From Anoplolepis gracilipes (lineage: Eukaryota > Arthropoda > Insecta > Hymenoptera > Formicidae): a stretch of 64,000 nt of DNA. Below are positions 41,787 to 53,463 of this stretch, in pieces; position 1 is the first letter of the stretch, and each line of letters starts with the position of its first letter. Both the position numbers and the translations under genes were made by a program. The DNA lies in assembly GCF_047496725.1 (NCBI RefSeq), contig NC_132979.1, forward strand, positions 11,325,001 through 11,389,000. Direction: 5' to 3'. The notes under the pieces are model-generated. The model was not told the origin of the DNA and searched no databases. It saw only the letters and a program-made list of their open reading frames with translations.

Positions 41787-44280
41787 TATAACGTTTATCA
41801 TCGTGTAGACTTAAAGCAATATTTTTCTGCCACATGGTATATACTTTATGCATTTTTGATCTTATACTCGATTGCTGCCGCGTGATTTCAATTCCTTCGT
41901 TCAAATACTGCATGTAATCGTCAAATGTTATCGTTTTTGCGACAACACTATTCTTGACACCTTTTACCTTTTTCGTATTCTTTTTACCATCTACTTTTAG
42001 CGCATACATTTTTGCTCTAAGCTTGACAAATTCTGTCATTATTATACCGTTGTTTTCATCCTTCATCAGACCCGGTACCTTTTTATTCACGAGCGGTATA
42101 CCGTATGCATTGTCTATCGCATAGTCGCTCGTGTCGAACTCGCGCTTCATATTCTCGTACACATCGTCGCATTCAATGTGATATATAAGACTATCCGTGT
42201 CGGTGTACATGACTTTACATTTTTCTTTATACATTGGAATCATGTAGTCGTGATGAAATTCGTACAAACATATCTTTGATACATCAAGTATACACATACC
42301 TACATAGATTGGTTTATAAAACTTTACCTCGAGTCTACGCAATTCCACAGCGATTAAATTTTCCGAAAAAACGCTCCTGCTATGAAAATTTGGTTTCGCA
42401 ATCATTGCTTCTGCGCCGTACCTATCATCCCATTTTGTTATAAGTTTAATATCTACGCGATTGCGCCCATTTTCCATCGTTTTACCGAAAACTGCATTAT
42501 TCATTAATTTGTATAAATTCTTTTCAAAATCATTTTTCGCCATTGTTCTAAATTGTGTGTTTAGTTCAATATATGTACGTAATCATGGAGATGGCGCGAA
42601 TTGTAATATGCGATGAATTTTTGTAACGCGAAGACCATGTCGCGTACATTGCTGCAGATTGCGGTAGTGTATTACGTATCGTTTCTTATTGTATAAGGTT
42701 GCGAGCAATTTGTTCTCTCGCTTGCCGGGTGGCTTGTCACGTGTCGGACAAAACGGTAAGTCAGTATGTGCGTCGTAAAGATGTTGCGGGTACTCGAGAT
42801 CGACTTCGAGGATATAGCCTGTAGGCGAGTCGGACGCGATCGATGATAGATCAAAATTGGATATATTGTCGACCCATTGAAACTAGTGTAAGGCAAAGGT
42901 TGACACATTGTTCATCTGTATAAATTATTTATATCGAAATACATTAGATACGATGACGATTTCAATAAGTCGTATGACTGCATGTACTTGTTATTAGCAT
43001 GCGCGTATCTGTTGGAACATTGACTCAAACCACCACGTATACCTCGTTCTATAAACATTACCATATCGATGTCAGTGAGCAATTCAAACTTAATGTTTGT
43101 ATGCTTCAACATGGCATCCTACGTGTATCCGGGAAGAGTATAGTAATGCGCAGGGTCGAGCCCGTAACTCTTGATACAATTGTCACGAAAATTTTCAAAA
43201 ACATCGGCTAATAACAAGACATTAATTTTTAAATATAGATCGCTATATTCGCCTAGCGTTCTAATGGAGAATCGGTTCCAAACAGTCTCGGCGTACGCGT
43301 AATCGCTCTCGGATACTGTGTCATCGGTCAAGGAACTGTAAAATAATCCGCGCGGAGGTAAACATGTATCGTGCAATTTATCTACATAATCGATATATTC
43401 GTACGGAAAGACACCTTTTCGCGTTAACAAATCAGTCTTCTACACGTAAATTTTGATATTCAGATTGTAAAATTTTTAATTTATCTTTACTGAGAAAAGA
43501 TGCTAATTTGTTGAAACTTGTTGCGAGAAATTTAAAAGAATCGATGAAGCGTAATTTAATGTGATTTCGTGATTTGTCTTCCGTAAGTTTAACATCTTTC
43601 GTAAATGAAACGTATTTTTTTTTAGTTATCGGAAGTAGATCGATTCTTCCTTTGAACGCTGTGGGTATTTCCTCGATTATAAAATGTGAATCGGATAAAT
43701 TGTGGAAAATAATTGGAATATAAAAGGATTTCTTATAATTTAGATTGCAATTTGAATGCGCGGGACCTCTGTACCGCCCAGTGAGGTGGCAATGATCGTG
43801 TACGCGCGTATCGTCTTCCACGAATGGTTTCTCACATATATGACATTGAGTAGCGCTATTAAACTTTTCCAATTCTTCACGCGTCAAATTTATCATGGGA
43901 AGATTTGTAGATAAAATTGTTTTTACGCGCGTTGCTAAATTTTTTAATTCTTCAGCAAACCATGCAACGCAATTATTATCCCGACATGAATGATACGCGG
44001 ATAACGATTTGTCGTACGAGCAATGTACATAAAATAAGCGATACTAAATACTTGATGATGCTGGTATACATTTTTTTCTGCTTCTTCTTTGTCCGTCTTT
44101 CTCAAAACACATTCCAGGTCGGCATACACGACGAAAAGAACCTGCTCCTTCCTGTTATAGTTGTTAAAAGCGAGCCACTTATCTTTATCGCTCGGTAATC
44201 GGATAGCGCAGTCATTCATCTTCCCGCAGTCTACAGTATGTGACTGTAGTTTCTCATTCGAATAAAAATAATGTAGACAT

Positions 44281-44389
44281 CTATAAAAACTAGAAATAAT
44301 AATTATATATATTTTAACATCTATAAAAAATAGAAATAATAATTATATATTTATTTTGAAGAAAAATCAATAATATTAAATATACATAC
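44281..44389 (-). other. PolB intron, copy B, with internal tandem duplication
   Basis: Same codon position as in A, GTATGT donor, TTTTTATAG acceptor. A roughly 40-base unit (AATAATTATATAT.. with TTTTTATAGATGT) is duplicated, so a second, silent acceptor-like site precedes the used one. Confidence 0.7.
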
Positions 44390-45457
44390 CGATCGCAGAT
44401 ATATTTTTGTCCATTGTATTTATTGAGTTGTGAACTCACGAGCCGGGATAAATTCTTGATTCACGCAAAATGTCCGATATCTTGCGCATCTTGAATGTAG
44501 AGCAAATTGGCGTGCTTGTCCCTCTTTTGCTCCGAAAGACGAATAGGAACAATATTTTCGTTTTCGATGGTATACACATTGATTGAAATATTGTTGTTAA
44601 TTTCAAACTTTTTAATTTGCTTAAGAGTCACTGGAAACTCAATGTCTCGAAGATTTAGTACATCCGTATAATGCGGATACGATAATTCTCGTTCAATCCT
44701 TTTTTCAGCGGGATACATAGCAGCAGTCACTGCCCATGCAAAACATGCATTGTCTTTGGATTGCACGTTAACTACCGCTCGCTTCATCATTATCTTTCGC
44801 GGTAATATAATATGACATCCCGCACGCATAGGATTATATTTATTTATATTTATAGTCAAATTAAGTATACATGATAATGCCCACCCACTATCACGTTCTT
44901 GAAATTCTTCGAGAGATGCTAAAGTGGGCTCGATAACACGTTGCTCGTACCATTCGCGTAAATCAGATGTACGAAATAGTTCACAGTTTTTTGTACTTAC
45001 ACTTTTATTGTCGTGCTTTTCACCCGCCACAAACTCACCGTTAAACACAGTATTCATTTTCACACTGCAGTGTATTTTGATAGCGTCTCGCACATGTTCG
45101 AGCACGATATCACTCGCGTCTTCGAGAAACTGGCGAGGTTCGATATAATTGATATTGATTATCGCACCAGTCAATATACGGTTCTCGAACACTGTATCAA
45201 TTTTTCGCCAAAATAGTGCAGCTTGATGCGCGCTGTGTCCGGCACCCGCGTGTACGAAACGTTTGCGCAACGCATTTTTCAGTCCTTCGAGTCGCGCGAT
45301 CTTTGCGATCAACAATTATTGATATCCGATTGATATTCGCGGTCGTTTAATTCGACTCTTCCAACGACTTGATATATTCATCGCATCGCACCTCCCACGC
45401 AAAGTACTCCTCTACCGAATTTATCAAGGTGGATTGATGTGTTAAAACTTGCTCCAT

Positions 45458-45987
45458 TTTTTACATATAAAGGTACACTCGCACAAGCTTCGACAATAAT
45501 GGCAAAATGTGACTCTCTGTTCTGATTTATATTCTTTTCGCGTTGCGAAACGTTATTCTTTCGTGTAAACATCCGTCATTTCTATAATATCATGTCTCTT
45601 TATCTCACACATATTTCATGGTAATGTAATATAATATGACATCCTGTACGCATAGGATTATATTTATTATTTATATTTATAGTCAAATATACATGATAAT
45701 GCCCACCCACTATGCGAAACGTTATTTTTTAGCGCAAACATCCGTACTGTCGGCGTTCTGTATGTTTTCATTTAGCAAAAATTTTATCTCACGCTTTGTC
45801 GTATACATTTGTAACCGAATATTTGAATCAATTTCATCATACGGCAACCCACGGTGCTCGAGAAAGCACGTGGGGATGCGATTTTTAATAATTTTTAGCA
45901 GCCTTACATTGGCGCTTGCAAAATTACGTCAGAAATACTCCCCTCCTCATTACGTTTTGCGATATTACAAATTGCTCGTAGTACTTT
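45458..45987. promoter_or_regulatory. Divergent PolB/accessory promoter, copy B, with captured PolB fragment
   Basis: Contains an ATTTTTAGCAGCCTTACATTGGCGCT unit like the iteron set in A. 45625-45707 is a direct copy of internal PolB sequence (44807-44891: TAATATAATATGACATCC.., CATAGGATTATATTTATT, ATGATAATGCCCACCCACTA). It is flanked by two copies of TGCGAAACGTTATT(C/T)TTT. Confidence 0.7.
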
Positions 45988-46223
45988 TGTTGAAAATGAT
46001 CATACCGACACACAATACACGGTCTTTATCACACTGCCCCATCTATAACTCGGTATAGTTGCAATCTTCACTATATTCAATATACACATATATTCTTTTT
46101 CTTAACACGCACAGTCCACCTTTCACTTTATGTTATATTAGTTGAATAATAAACCTAATATAAAGGAATCGGTTATTCGGTTTATTCCATCTGCCTTGAT
46201 CTTTGACGATCTCCGCCTCATCA
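45988..46223 (+). repeat. 5' LTR of the copia element
   Basis: Begins TGTTGAAAATGATC and ends CGCCTCATCA. Contains TATATTCTTTTTC and an AATAAA signal. Confidence 0.92.
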
Positions 46224-46240
46224 GGTTATGGGCCCAGGTC
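46224..46240 (+). promoter_or_regulatory. Primer binding site (initiator tRNA-Met fragment type)
   Basis: GGTTATGGGCCCAGGTC directly after the LTR, the same type of site used by Drosophila copia, which is primed by a tRNA-Met half-molecule. Confidence 0.75.
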
Positions 46241-46317
46241 TAGAACGCAGTTAAAAGAAATAAGCTAAACCGAAACCAGAACACTAACAAAATTGAGGTT
46301 AGGAACGTGCTGCAAAA

Positions 46318-48265
46318 ATGAGCGCAAACTTGACGAGGATCGAGACTCTCAGTAAGGAAAATTACGATACTTGGAAGATGCAGGTGGAAGCTCTTTTAAT
46401 CAAAAACGATGCATGGACGTATGTCAACGGAGAATATGAAAAACCGCCACTTATAGAAGGTGACGTTAACTCGGAAGCTCAGATCAAAACAGGGATCAAA
46501 AACGACAATAAGGCAAGGTCGGATATCATTTTATCGATTAGTCCGTCAGAGCTGAAACAGATAAAAGGATGCACAACTTCTCGCGTATGGCAAAAGCTGG
46601 AAAGCATTTATCAATCGAAAGGACCAGCAAGGAAAGCTACGCTATTAAAACAACTGATCCTACAGCGCATGGAGGACGGAGGTGACGTGCACGAACATAC
46701 ACGTAAGTTTTTCGATACCGTCGATAAATTAAACGTAATAAAAGTAGAGATCAACCCGGATCTATTATCGATCATGTTGCTATATAGCCTACCGCCAAGT
46801 TTCCAGAATTTTAGATGCGTCATAGAATCTCGCGACGTACTTCCAACGCCGGAGATACTTCGTATTAAAATAACGGAGGAAAGCGACGCTCGCAAAAGCG
46901 ATTCGCACACTGTGACGCAGAATGCCATGGTCGCAAACAAACGGAATCAAACGCGTCGAAATCAAGGTAACGAAAAAGGCTGGAGAAATAAATCTAAAAG
47001 TGAACCCTTCAAATTTCAGTGCCATCGTTGCAGGAAGTTCGGTCACAAAGCCTTCGACTGTCGCAGTAATGACGAAAATTGCCGTAGTAAAGATGAAAAA
47101 GGTTAACCTATGCGAAGAAGACCGAGGACGTTTGTTTATATGCCTCCGAAGAATCGTCTACACAAAATGTCGCATTACGGGCGGAAATTAAGAATCGCCA
47201 AGAAGCGTGGTGCTTAGATAGTGGAGCAACTTCCCATTTCTGTAAGAAATTTGACAGTTTCGTAGAAACGGTTGACTCAGCACATATGCGGTTAAACTTG
47301 GCAAATAACGCCTCGACAGAAATAAAGGCAAAAGAGACGGCTACTTTCTCAACAAAGTATTCGGAAAACGGACGAATATCAAGCTGAGTGACGTACTGCA
47401 CGTACCAGATTTGCGTACAAATTTATTATCTGTAGGCAAAATTACGGAAAATGACTACGATGTAATTTTCAAAAGGGATCAAGCCACAATAGTCGATCGA
47501 GATGGAAATGTAAAGTTAGTCGCGAAAAGGCATGATGGATTATATTATGTTCACGAAAATTATCATCACGAATGCAACGTAATATCAGAATCCCCGAAGA
47601 AATCGTCAAATTCATTAATAACGTGGCATAATCGTCTCGGACATCTGAATGTCAAAGATATAATGGATACTCAACGTAACGAGATTATGAAAGGATTAAA
47701 TTTGAAAAACGACGACGCCAAGTTTACTTGCGATATTTGCCTCCAAGGAAAAATGATAAGATCTCCATTCCCAAAGAAATCTGAAAGAGACTCGGAAACA
47801 CTCGAAATCGTACACTCGGATATATGTAGTCCAATGCGAGTGGAATCAAATGGAAAGGCAAAATACTATCTTACATTCATCGACGATAACACGAAATGGT
47901 GCGAAGTACGCTTTCTGAAATCCAAGGACAAAGTTCTACAAAAATTTAAAGAATTCAAAAACTTGGTCGAAAATCAAAAAGAAAAAAGAATTAAGTATTT
48001 ACAATCTGACAATGGCACCGAATACAAATCCAATGAATTCGACAATTTTCTGAAGGAACATGGCATCGCAAGAAGATTCAGCATCGCTTACATTTCAGAG
48101 CAAAATGGTATCGCAGAAAGAAAGAACAGAACCTTAAACGATATGGCAAGGTGTCTCCTGATACAATCTGGTCTGCCATCATCATTTTGGGCGGAAGCGA
48201 TCTCAACAGCTAACTACATTAGAAACCGATGCCCTACCAGCAGCTTAAATGGAAAAACTCCATGA
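46318..48265 (+). pseudogene. Copia gag, protease and integrase (frameshifted)
   Basis: Gag starts MSANLTRIETLSKENYDTW and ends with a CHRCRKFGHKAFDC zinc knuckle (about residue 240). A frameshift near 47105 precedes the aspartic protease DSGATSHF (about 47220). Another near 47345 precedes HVPDLRTNLLSVG. The integrase has WHNRLGHLNV with the H-H-C-C finger ending DICLQGK, D in HSDICSPM, D in QSDNGTEY and E in GIAERKNRT. A frameshift near 48262 separates it from the rest. Confidence 0.9.
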
Positions 48266-50441
48266 AGCCTGAACTGGAAAGAAGCCAAATGTAAGCTACT
48301 TCAGAGAATTTGGATGCAGAGTCTTTAGCTTAAATACGAAACCCGGAAAAGGAAAATGCGATCCTAGAAGCAAAGGAGGAATATTCCTCGGTTATTCGGA
48401 AGATTCAAAAGGATACAGAGTATGGATACCCTCCGAGAAGATCGAAATTACACGCGACGTAAAATTTCTAAAAATGCCAGAAGTTGAATCGCAGGATTAT
48501 AAGAAATTCACTCCGGAAAACAGCAGTAAAGAAATCAATCACTCGAATGGCAATGACGTCATCATTGAAGCAAACCCTTTGGAAGAGATTGACGAACCGG
48601 TACTTTTCGATCGAGCAGTACAGGAAGACATGGCACAGGAGGAAGCATTACCCGACACTCCTAGGAGAGCGCCCGGAAGACCAAAAATCGAACGTACTGG
48701 ACTCAGAGGGAGACCGCGGAAACTGTTCAATTTAAAATACGCGGAGAATATTGAAACGACAAAACCTGAATACGCATTTCTTTCAGAAATACCAATTAAA
48801 ACAGCACTATTCGGTGCAGACGCCAATGAGTGGCTCGACGCAATGGCCACAGAAATGAAATCTATTATCAAAAATGACACCTGGCAAATGGTAGAACGAC
48901 CCGAAAATACTGAAGTAATAGGAAGCCGCATAGTACTCCGAAACAAATTCAACCCCGACGGAACAATAGAGAGAAAAAATGCTCGCATAGTAGCCAAAGG
49001 ATTTGCTCAACGTTCGGGAGTACACTTCCATCAAACTTTTGCACCAGTAGCTCGTATGAGCTCAGTTCGGTTGCTAGTAGCGCTTGCAGTCCACCAAAAA
49101 ATGTTAATTCATCAATTGGACATAACAACTGCACACTTAAATGGAAGAATTCAAGAGTCTATATACATGGAGCCACCCAATTACATCATCGAATCCCTGG
49201 AAACATTAATTGAAAAGGAAAGAAAGGGTAGTGAATTATACGAGAAAGCAAAATCGATGTTACAAGAATTGAATACGAACAACAAAGTCTATCATTTAAA
49301 GAAATCATTATACGGTCTAAGACAAGCCGGAAGAAATTGGTACGCCACCCTAGACAAGGTACTGAGAAAATACGGCGCCACTCCATCGAATGCTGACCCA
49401 TGTGTATATCGCATCGGAAAGAACGAAAATCTAATCCTCATAGCAGTTTACGTCGACGATTTAATAATCGCTTCGAAAGACATCAACTGGATGGAACAGA
49501 TGAAAATGAATTTATCGCAAGAATTTGAAATAAGAGATCTTGGCGAAATTAAACATTGCCTAAGCATTCAATTCAACAGAGAAGGAAACAAAATCGCCAT
49601 GCACCAAAGAAGATATATCATCGACATTTTGACTCGTTTTGGAATGATGGATTCAAACCCTGTAAGTACACCCATAGACATCAGTCAAAAGCTGACAATA
49701 CCAAACGCAACATCGAAAGTCACAAGGACAAAACTTCCTTATCGAGAACTAATCGGCGCACTGATGTATCTAGCTGTGTCCACAAGGCCGAACATTGCTT
49801 TCGCCGTAAGTAGCCTAAGCCAATTTAACGATTGCTACGACGAAAATCACTGGACAGCCGCCAAACGTGTTTTACGTTATCTTCGCGGAAGCATAAATCT
49901 GGGACTCATATTTGAACCATCATCAGAACCTTTAAGATGTTTCGTTGACTCAGATTGGGCAAATTGTCCGAACGACAGACGCTCATACACCGGCTATGCA
50001 ACTATCCTAAGTAACGCCGCAATTTCCTGGGAAGCCAAGAAGCAAACGACCGTCGCGTTATCTTCAACCGAAGCAGAGTATATGGGATTAGCAGAAACAA
50101 CGAAAGAGTCTATTTATCTACAGAATTTCCTACTCGAACTAGGATTTGACAACTTAATGGATATAACAATATTCAATGACAACTTAGGAGCGAAGAAACT
50201 CGCCGAAAACCCAGGTTACCATCCCAGAAGCAAATATATAGACGTGAAGCATCATTTCGTTCGCGAAGCCTTAAGTAACGAACTAATTAAGGTTGAACAT
50301 ATATCCACGAACGAAATGATATCTGACGTCATGACAAAAGGTCTGCCACGACCAAAGCATTTAAAATGCATTCAACAACTAGGACTCAAGAACGTCAACT
50401 ACACAGATGCATCAAGACCACATATTGAGGGGGGGTGTTGA
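48266..50441 (+). pseudogene. Copia reverse transcriptase and RNase H
   Basis: After a short frame-broken stretch (GCRVFSL.., GIFLGYSEDSKGYRVW), a 655-residue frame opens at 48474. RT motifs: QLDITTAHLNG (Ala at the position normally Phe), VYVDDLIIAS with the catalytic DD, and LYGLRQAGRNWY. RNase H: FVDSDWANCPNDRRS, SSTEAEYMGLAE and a DVKHHFVRE end. It is followed by a purine tract (TTGAGGGGGGG) immediately before the 3' LTR. Confidence 0.9.
50427..50435 (+). promoter_or_regulatory. Polypurine tract of the copia element
   Basis: GAGGGGGGG directly upstream of the 3' LTR, the plus-strand primer site. Confidence 0.8.
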
Positions 50442-50671
50442 AAATGATCATACCGACACACAATACACGGTTTTTATCACACTGCGCCATCTATAACTCG
50501 GTATAGTTGCAACCTTCACTATATTCAATATACACATATATTCTTTTTCTTAACACGCACAGTCCACCTTTCACTTTATGTTATATTAGTTGAATAATAA
50601 ACCTAATATAAAGGAATCGGTTATTCGGTTTATTCCATCTGTCTTGATCTTTGACGATCTCCGCCTCATCA
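50436..50671 (+). repeat. 3' LTR of the copia element
   Basis: 236 bp, differing from the 5' LTR at four positions (for example CGGTTTTTATC against CGGTCTTTATC, and TGCGCCATC against TGCCCCATC). Confidence 0.92.
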
Positions 50672-50751
50672 TTTGAATAGTTTAGTATCGCATCAGTTGT
50701 CCGTACATAAGATTGTGCTAAAAAATGTGCTCCACAAAAGAAACCAACAAG

Positions 50752-51443
50752 ATGAATTTTTACATTCCGATTGAGAACGGTGAAATTCAATTAAAGAAAA
50801 TGTAAGTTTCATTTATTTTCTAAATATTATTTTTTAATATATTTTAATATTTTTTATAGCGTTTCATCTCGTCGTGCGGTTTGCATACTTGGGAGAAGGT
50901 ATACCTTAACCCCGACATCTTACAAATATTTGGAGATTGGAATAAGCGTTGGAGCTATGTCTTATGTGGAATTGATACTTGGTGACAACCGAGGCAATCG
51001 AGTAGTATTGCCTATCGTACTCTGGCACTCATTGATGCAGAAACGTACAGACATTGAACGACATGTACAATCGACTGAAAGTCAGCCATTATGGATCTGC
51101 GATCTATCTATCCAAATGATTGCATTAAACGGATCGAGGATTGTTAAATTAACATTATCTAATAAGTCTTTGTATATGCAACCTCAAACATTATTACATT
51201 TATTCGATTTTGAAGATTGTATCGATCATGCATTCATGGTTGTGCCAAAATACACATCTCGTGAATGAAAAGTTTAAACAATTTTGTAACGTTTTGCAAC
51301 GTAACGATATTACTAATGTAATTGATGCTGTGAAAGCGATTCGCGAGAGTGACGCGTTCGATAGCGGATCACTTGTAGATTGCGAATTGTTAGCGTGTGC
51401 TATAAATGATATACTTTATGATACTTGTAACAAATCTTTTTAA
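50752..51443 (+). pseudogene. Spliced conserved Polinton protein, copy B (frameshifted)
   Basis: Exon 1 (50752-50801, MNFYIPIENGEIQLKK), a 58-base intron (GTAAGT..TTATAG), exon 2 from 50860 (SSRRAVCILGRRYTLTPTSYKY). Open to CIDH, where a 2-base deletion relative to A near 51228 shifts frame. The second half (WLCQNTHLVNEKFKQF..) is intact in the new frame. The intron position matches A. Its promoter is separated from it by the copia element, which now sits 80 bases upstream. Confidence 0.68.
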
Positions 51444-51459
51444 ATAAAAAATTTATATT

Positions 51460-52230
51460 AAACTCATTTATATATATATTACTTATTTGCGCCTTCTTCA
51501 TTTATCCTATCCTTCTTCCTCTGTATTAGATATAATTAGATAATAAGATATATAATAAGATAACATTTAACATTATAAAAAAAACTTAACATACAAAAAT
51601 TATCTTTTTCTCGCGTACGCCTTAGCCTCCGTCTTACTTCTCTTTCTCGCTATCCTTCTTCCTCTATTCTTTTCTCTCACACCCATATTTCCTTTTTCCT
51701 ACCTTTCCTTCTCACACCATGTCATACTCTCCTTGTCCTACACTATATAGAACGCCTATAGCATCGTCTCCCTCTACCGCGTTGCGAACGCATATAGCAC
51801 CGTCTCCCTCTACCGCGTTGCGAACACCTATAGCACTGTCTCTCTCTATACCACGTTGCGAACGCCTATCGCGTCGTTACCATGGGGATGTAAAAAATTT
51901 ATTAATATTAATCTAATTATTTATTGCAAATATACATTATAGATAAAACAGAGTGGGGTGAATATTTTATCTACAACAGTTCCTCTCTCTCACCATCAGA
52001 CCTCCGCAATCAGTCGGAGAGGACACTTCCTCCATCTGCGGAGGCATATGTACCCCCTCCCTTTCCCCTTCCCGCTCAATCTGGGGGATATTTAGGTACC
52101 CCCCCCTTCCTCCTCAATCTGGGGGACATTGGTACCTTCCCCCCCTAATCAGTACCAGGGGTGAGGTAATCAGTTCCCCGCTTACCTCACCCCCCTCAGA
52201 TCTCTGGATTAGAACTCTTATATATTATCT
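51460..52230 (-). repeat. Right terminal inverted repeat of copy B
   Basis: Inverted counterpart of 26602-27451: GCGCCTTCTTCAT, CTTAACATACAAAAATTAT, pyrimidine-rich tract, three to four 36-bp CGTTGCGAACGC units, CCTCCGCAATCAGTCGGAGA, CCCCGCTTACC, and AGAACTCTTATATATTATCT at the tip. Confidence 0.88.
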
Positions 52231-52390
52231 ATTCATGGTGGTATGTCGTACCAACAGCTTCTAAAACACAAAGTTATTAAAAACATTAAAATTGTATGCG
52301 TGCGTGTGCCTGTTTGTATGATATATATTTAATTTTATATTTATTAAATAATATAAAAATTAGTGAAAGATAAAATTATATGAAAAATTG

Positions 52391-52918
52391 ACTTAAGTGT
52401 CATTATTCTTGCAAGACCTAAATCTTGAAAGCTTTTCTTAGCTTTTTTTTCAGCCCAGCTAAAATGTGCAAAATTGTCAATTAAACCTTTTTTTTTAAAT
52501 ATTGCGTGTCATTACTACGTGCGCAGTGTTTCCACTCACAAGTTTAATCGTATTAATCTGAAAAATATATAAAATTATAAATATTAGTAAAAAATTATGT
52601 TTTATGTTATATTCATGTATTCTCTCTCTTTCTCTATTATGAGATAAGATAAATATTAAATGTATTATGTCATTTTTTTGGAACGTTAGAAATATTCAAC
52701 AACAAATTAAAATAAACAACATATTTTCAAAATATTGTACCGCTTCGTCTTTGAACTCAACTTTTTTTATTTGTTCTTCAAAAGAAGTTAACTCTTCAAA
52801 TAATGTTAGAGGCACTTGTATAACAATCTCTTCTTGGCTAGAATAATTATGGGGACGTTTCATTTTGTCTTCCATTATCTCCATTCTATTTTCAATACTA
52901 TTAAGTTTAAATAAAATT
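52391..52918 (-). pseudogene. DUF4806-like exon fragments
   Basis: Minus-strand reading gives FKLNSIENRMEIMEDKMKR, then EIVIQVPLTLFEELTSFEEQIK (52918-52700). After an apparent intron comes GLIDNFAHFSWAEKKAKKSF followed by LGLARIMTLKSIF (52490-52380). The 'PL.. EEL..FEEQ' and 'SW..KK.KKSF..L' pattern fits DUF4806, a domain common in ant and other insect repeat-associated proteins. A frame break in a poly-A run and truncation at 52918 indicate a pseudogene. Confidence 0.55.
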
Positions 52919-53463
52919 GTTGTGCCGCGGTTAGAGCGACACGGGGTTCGGGATTCGCCGAGAGAAACGGGCCAGAGGAGTTGGATGACTTGGTGTCAAA
53001 TGATGTAGTCTTGAATAGTAAAATATACGTCCTTTACTTCAATTCGTTCTCTCTTTACAATCTTCCCTCCTTTGTCCACGCTTGGTTGTTGGTTAGCTCG
53101 TTAGATTCTGATGATCGATTGATCGCTACCGATGCACTTAGATCTCTTTCGCGACTGCCCCGTGCGGTTATTAACTCTTCACTTTGTCATGTAGAACTGC
53201 CCGCGCGTCCGAGCACGGGTGGATTTTTATAGCGCTGCGTGGTTGCGCAAAATTTGGTCGTTTAACCCGCCTCGGGTGCAAGCGTAGAGAGTCTAAAGGT
53301 CGGAATTCCTTGCTTGCACCCTTTCGCAATTTTTTTCACGGTGTTCCGGCTTTTCGCAATCGAGTTCCACGCGAGGGTCGCTGCGTCAGCGGTACGCGCG
53401 GTCAACGCTCTAGCAGCGCGATTCTGTAACTCGTTATGCAGTCGTTATATGCTCATAACAACA
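52918..53463. mobile_element. Possible LTR fragment (TGTTGTGCC start)
   Basis: TGTTGTGCCGCGGTTAGAGC at 52918 cuts the DUF4806-like exon and looks like an LTR 5' end. A candidate ACAACA end lies at 53463, but no target duplication supports it. Confidence 0.25.

Larger units (their letters stand above)
41280..45457 (-). pseudogene. Protein-primed DNA polymerase B, copy B
   Basis: Start at 45457 (MEQVL). Frame breaks near 45320 and 44460. The N-terminal KDNACFAWAVTAAMYP domain precedes a zinc finger with a 109-base intron (44389-44281). Then VYADLECVL, CHICEKPFVEDDTRVHDHCH with GPAHSNCNL, YLKINVLLLADVF (Asn where A has Thr-Asp), motif A FDINNLYR, motif B NNAVFGKTMEN and motif C YTDTDSLIY at about 42190. 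The last 20 codons lie beyond a MITE at 41338-41786. More continuous at the C-terminus than A, but not functional. Confidence 0.85.
45988..50671 (+). mobile_element. Ty1/copia LTR retrotransposon
   Basis: Two 236-bp LTRs, a tRNA-Met-type primer site, gag, protease, integrase, reverse transcriptase and RNase H in copia order. Flanks are GTACTTT and TTTGAATAG, and the empty site (GTACTTTGAATAG) is seen at 28620-28635. Only TTT is clearly repeated rather than 5 bp. The LTRs differ at four positions. Confidence 0.93.
26602..52230. mobile_element. Maverick/Polinton element, copy B (decayed, rearranged)
   Basis: Bounded by long inverted repeats (26602-27451 and 51460-52230) whose tips read AGAT.. 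on each side. Carries the same virus-like gene set as A. Nested elements: 31373-33929, the MITEs 40299-41237 and 41338-41786, and copia 45988-50671. No convincing 6-bp target duplication is seen at the tips. Confidence 0.9.

Noticed and set aside
45983..50676. A 5-bp target duplication for the copia element
   Set aside because: Flanks are ACTTT and TTTGA. Only TTT overlaps when compared with the empty site.
26602..52230. Copy B as a clean insertion into copy A
   Set aside because: No shared 6-bp duplication at the two tips, and the rest of the interrupted A gene is not found after 52230.
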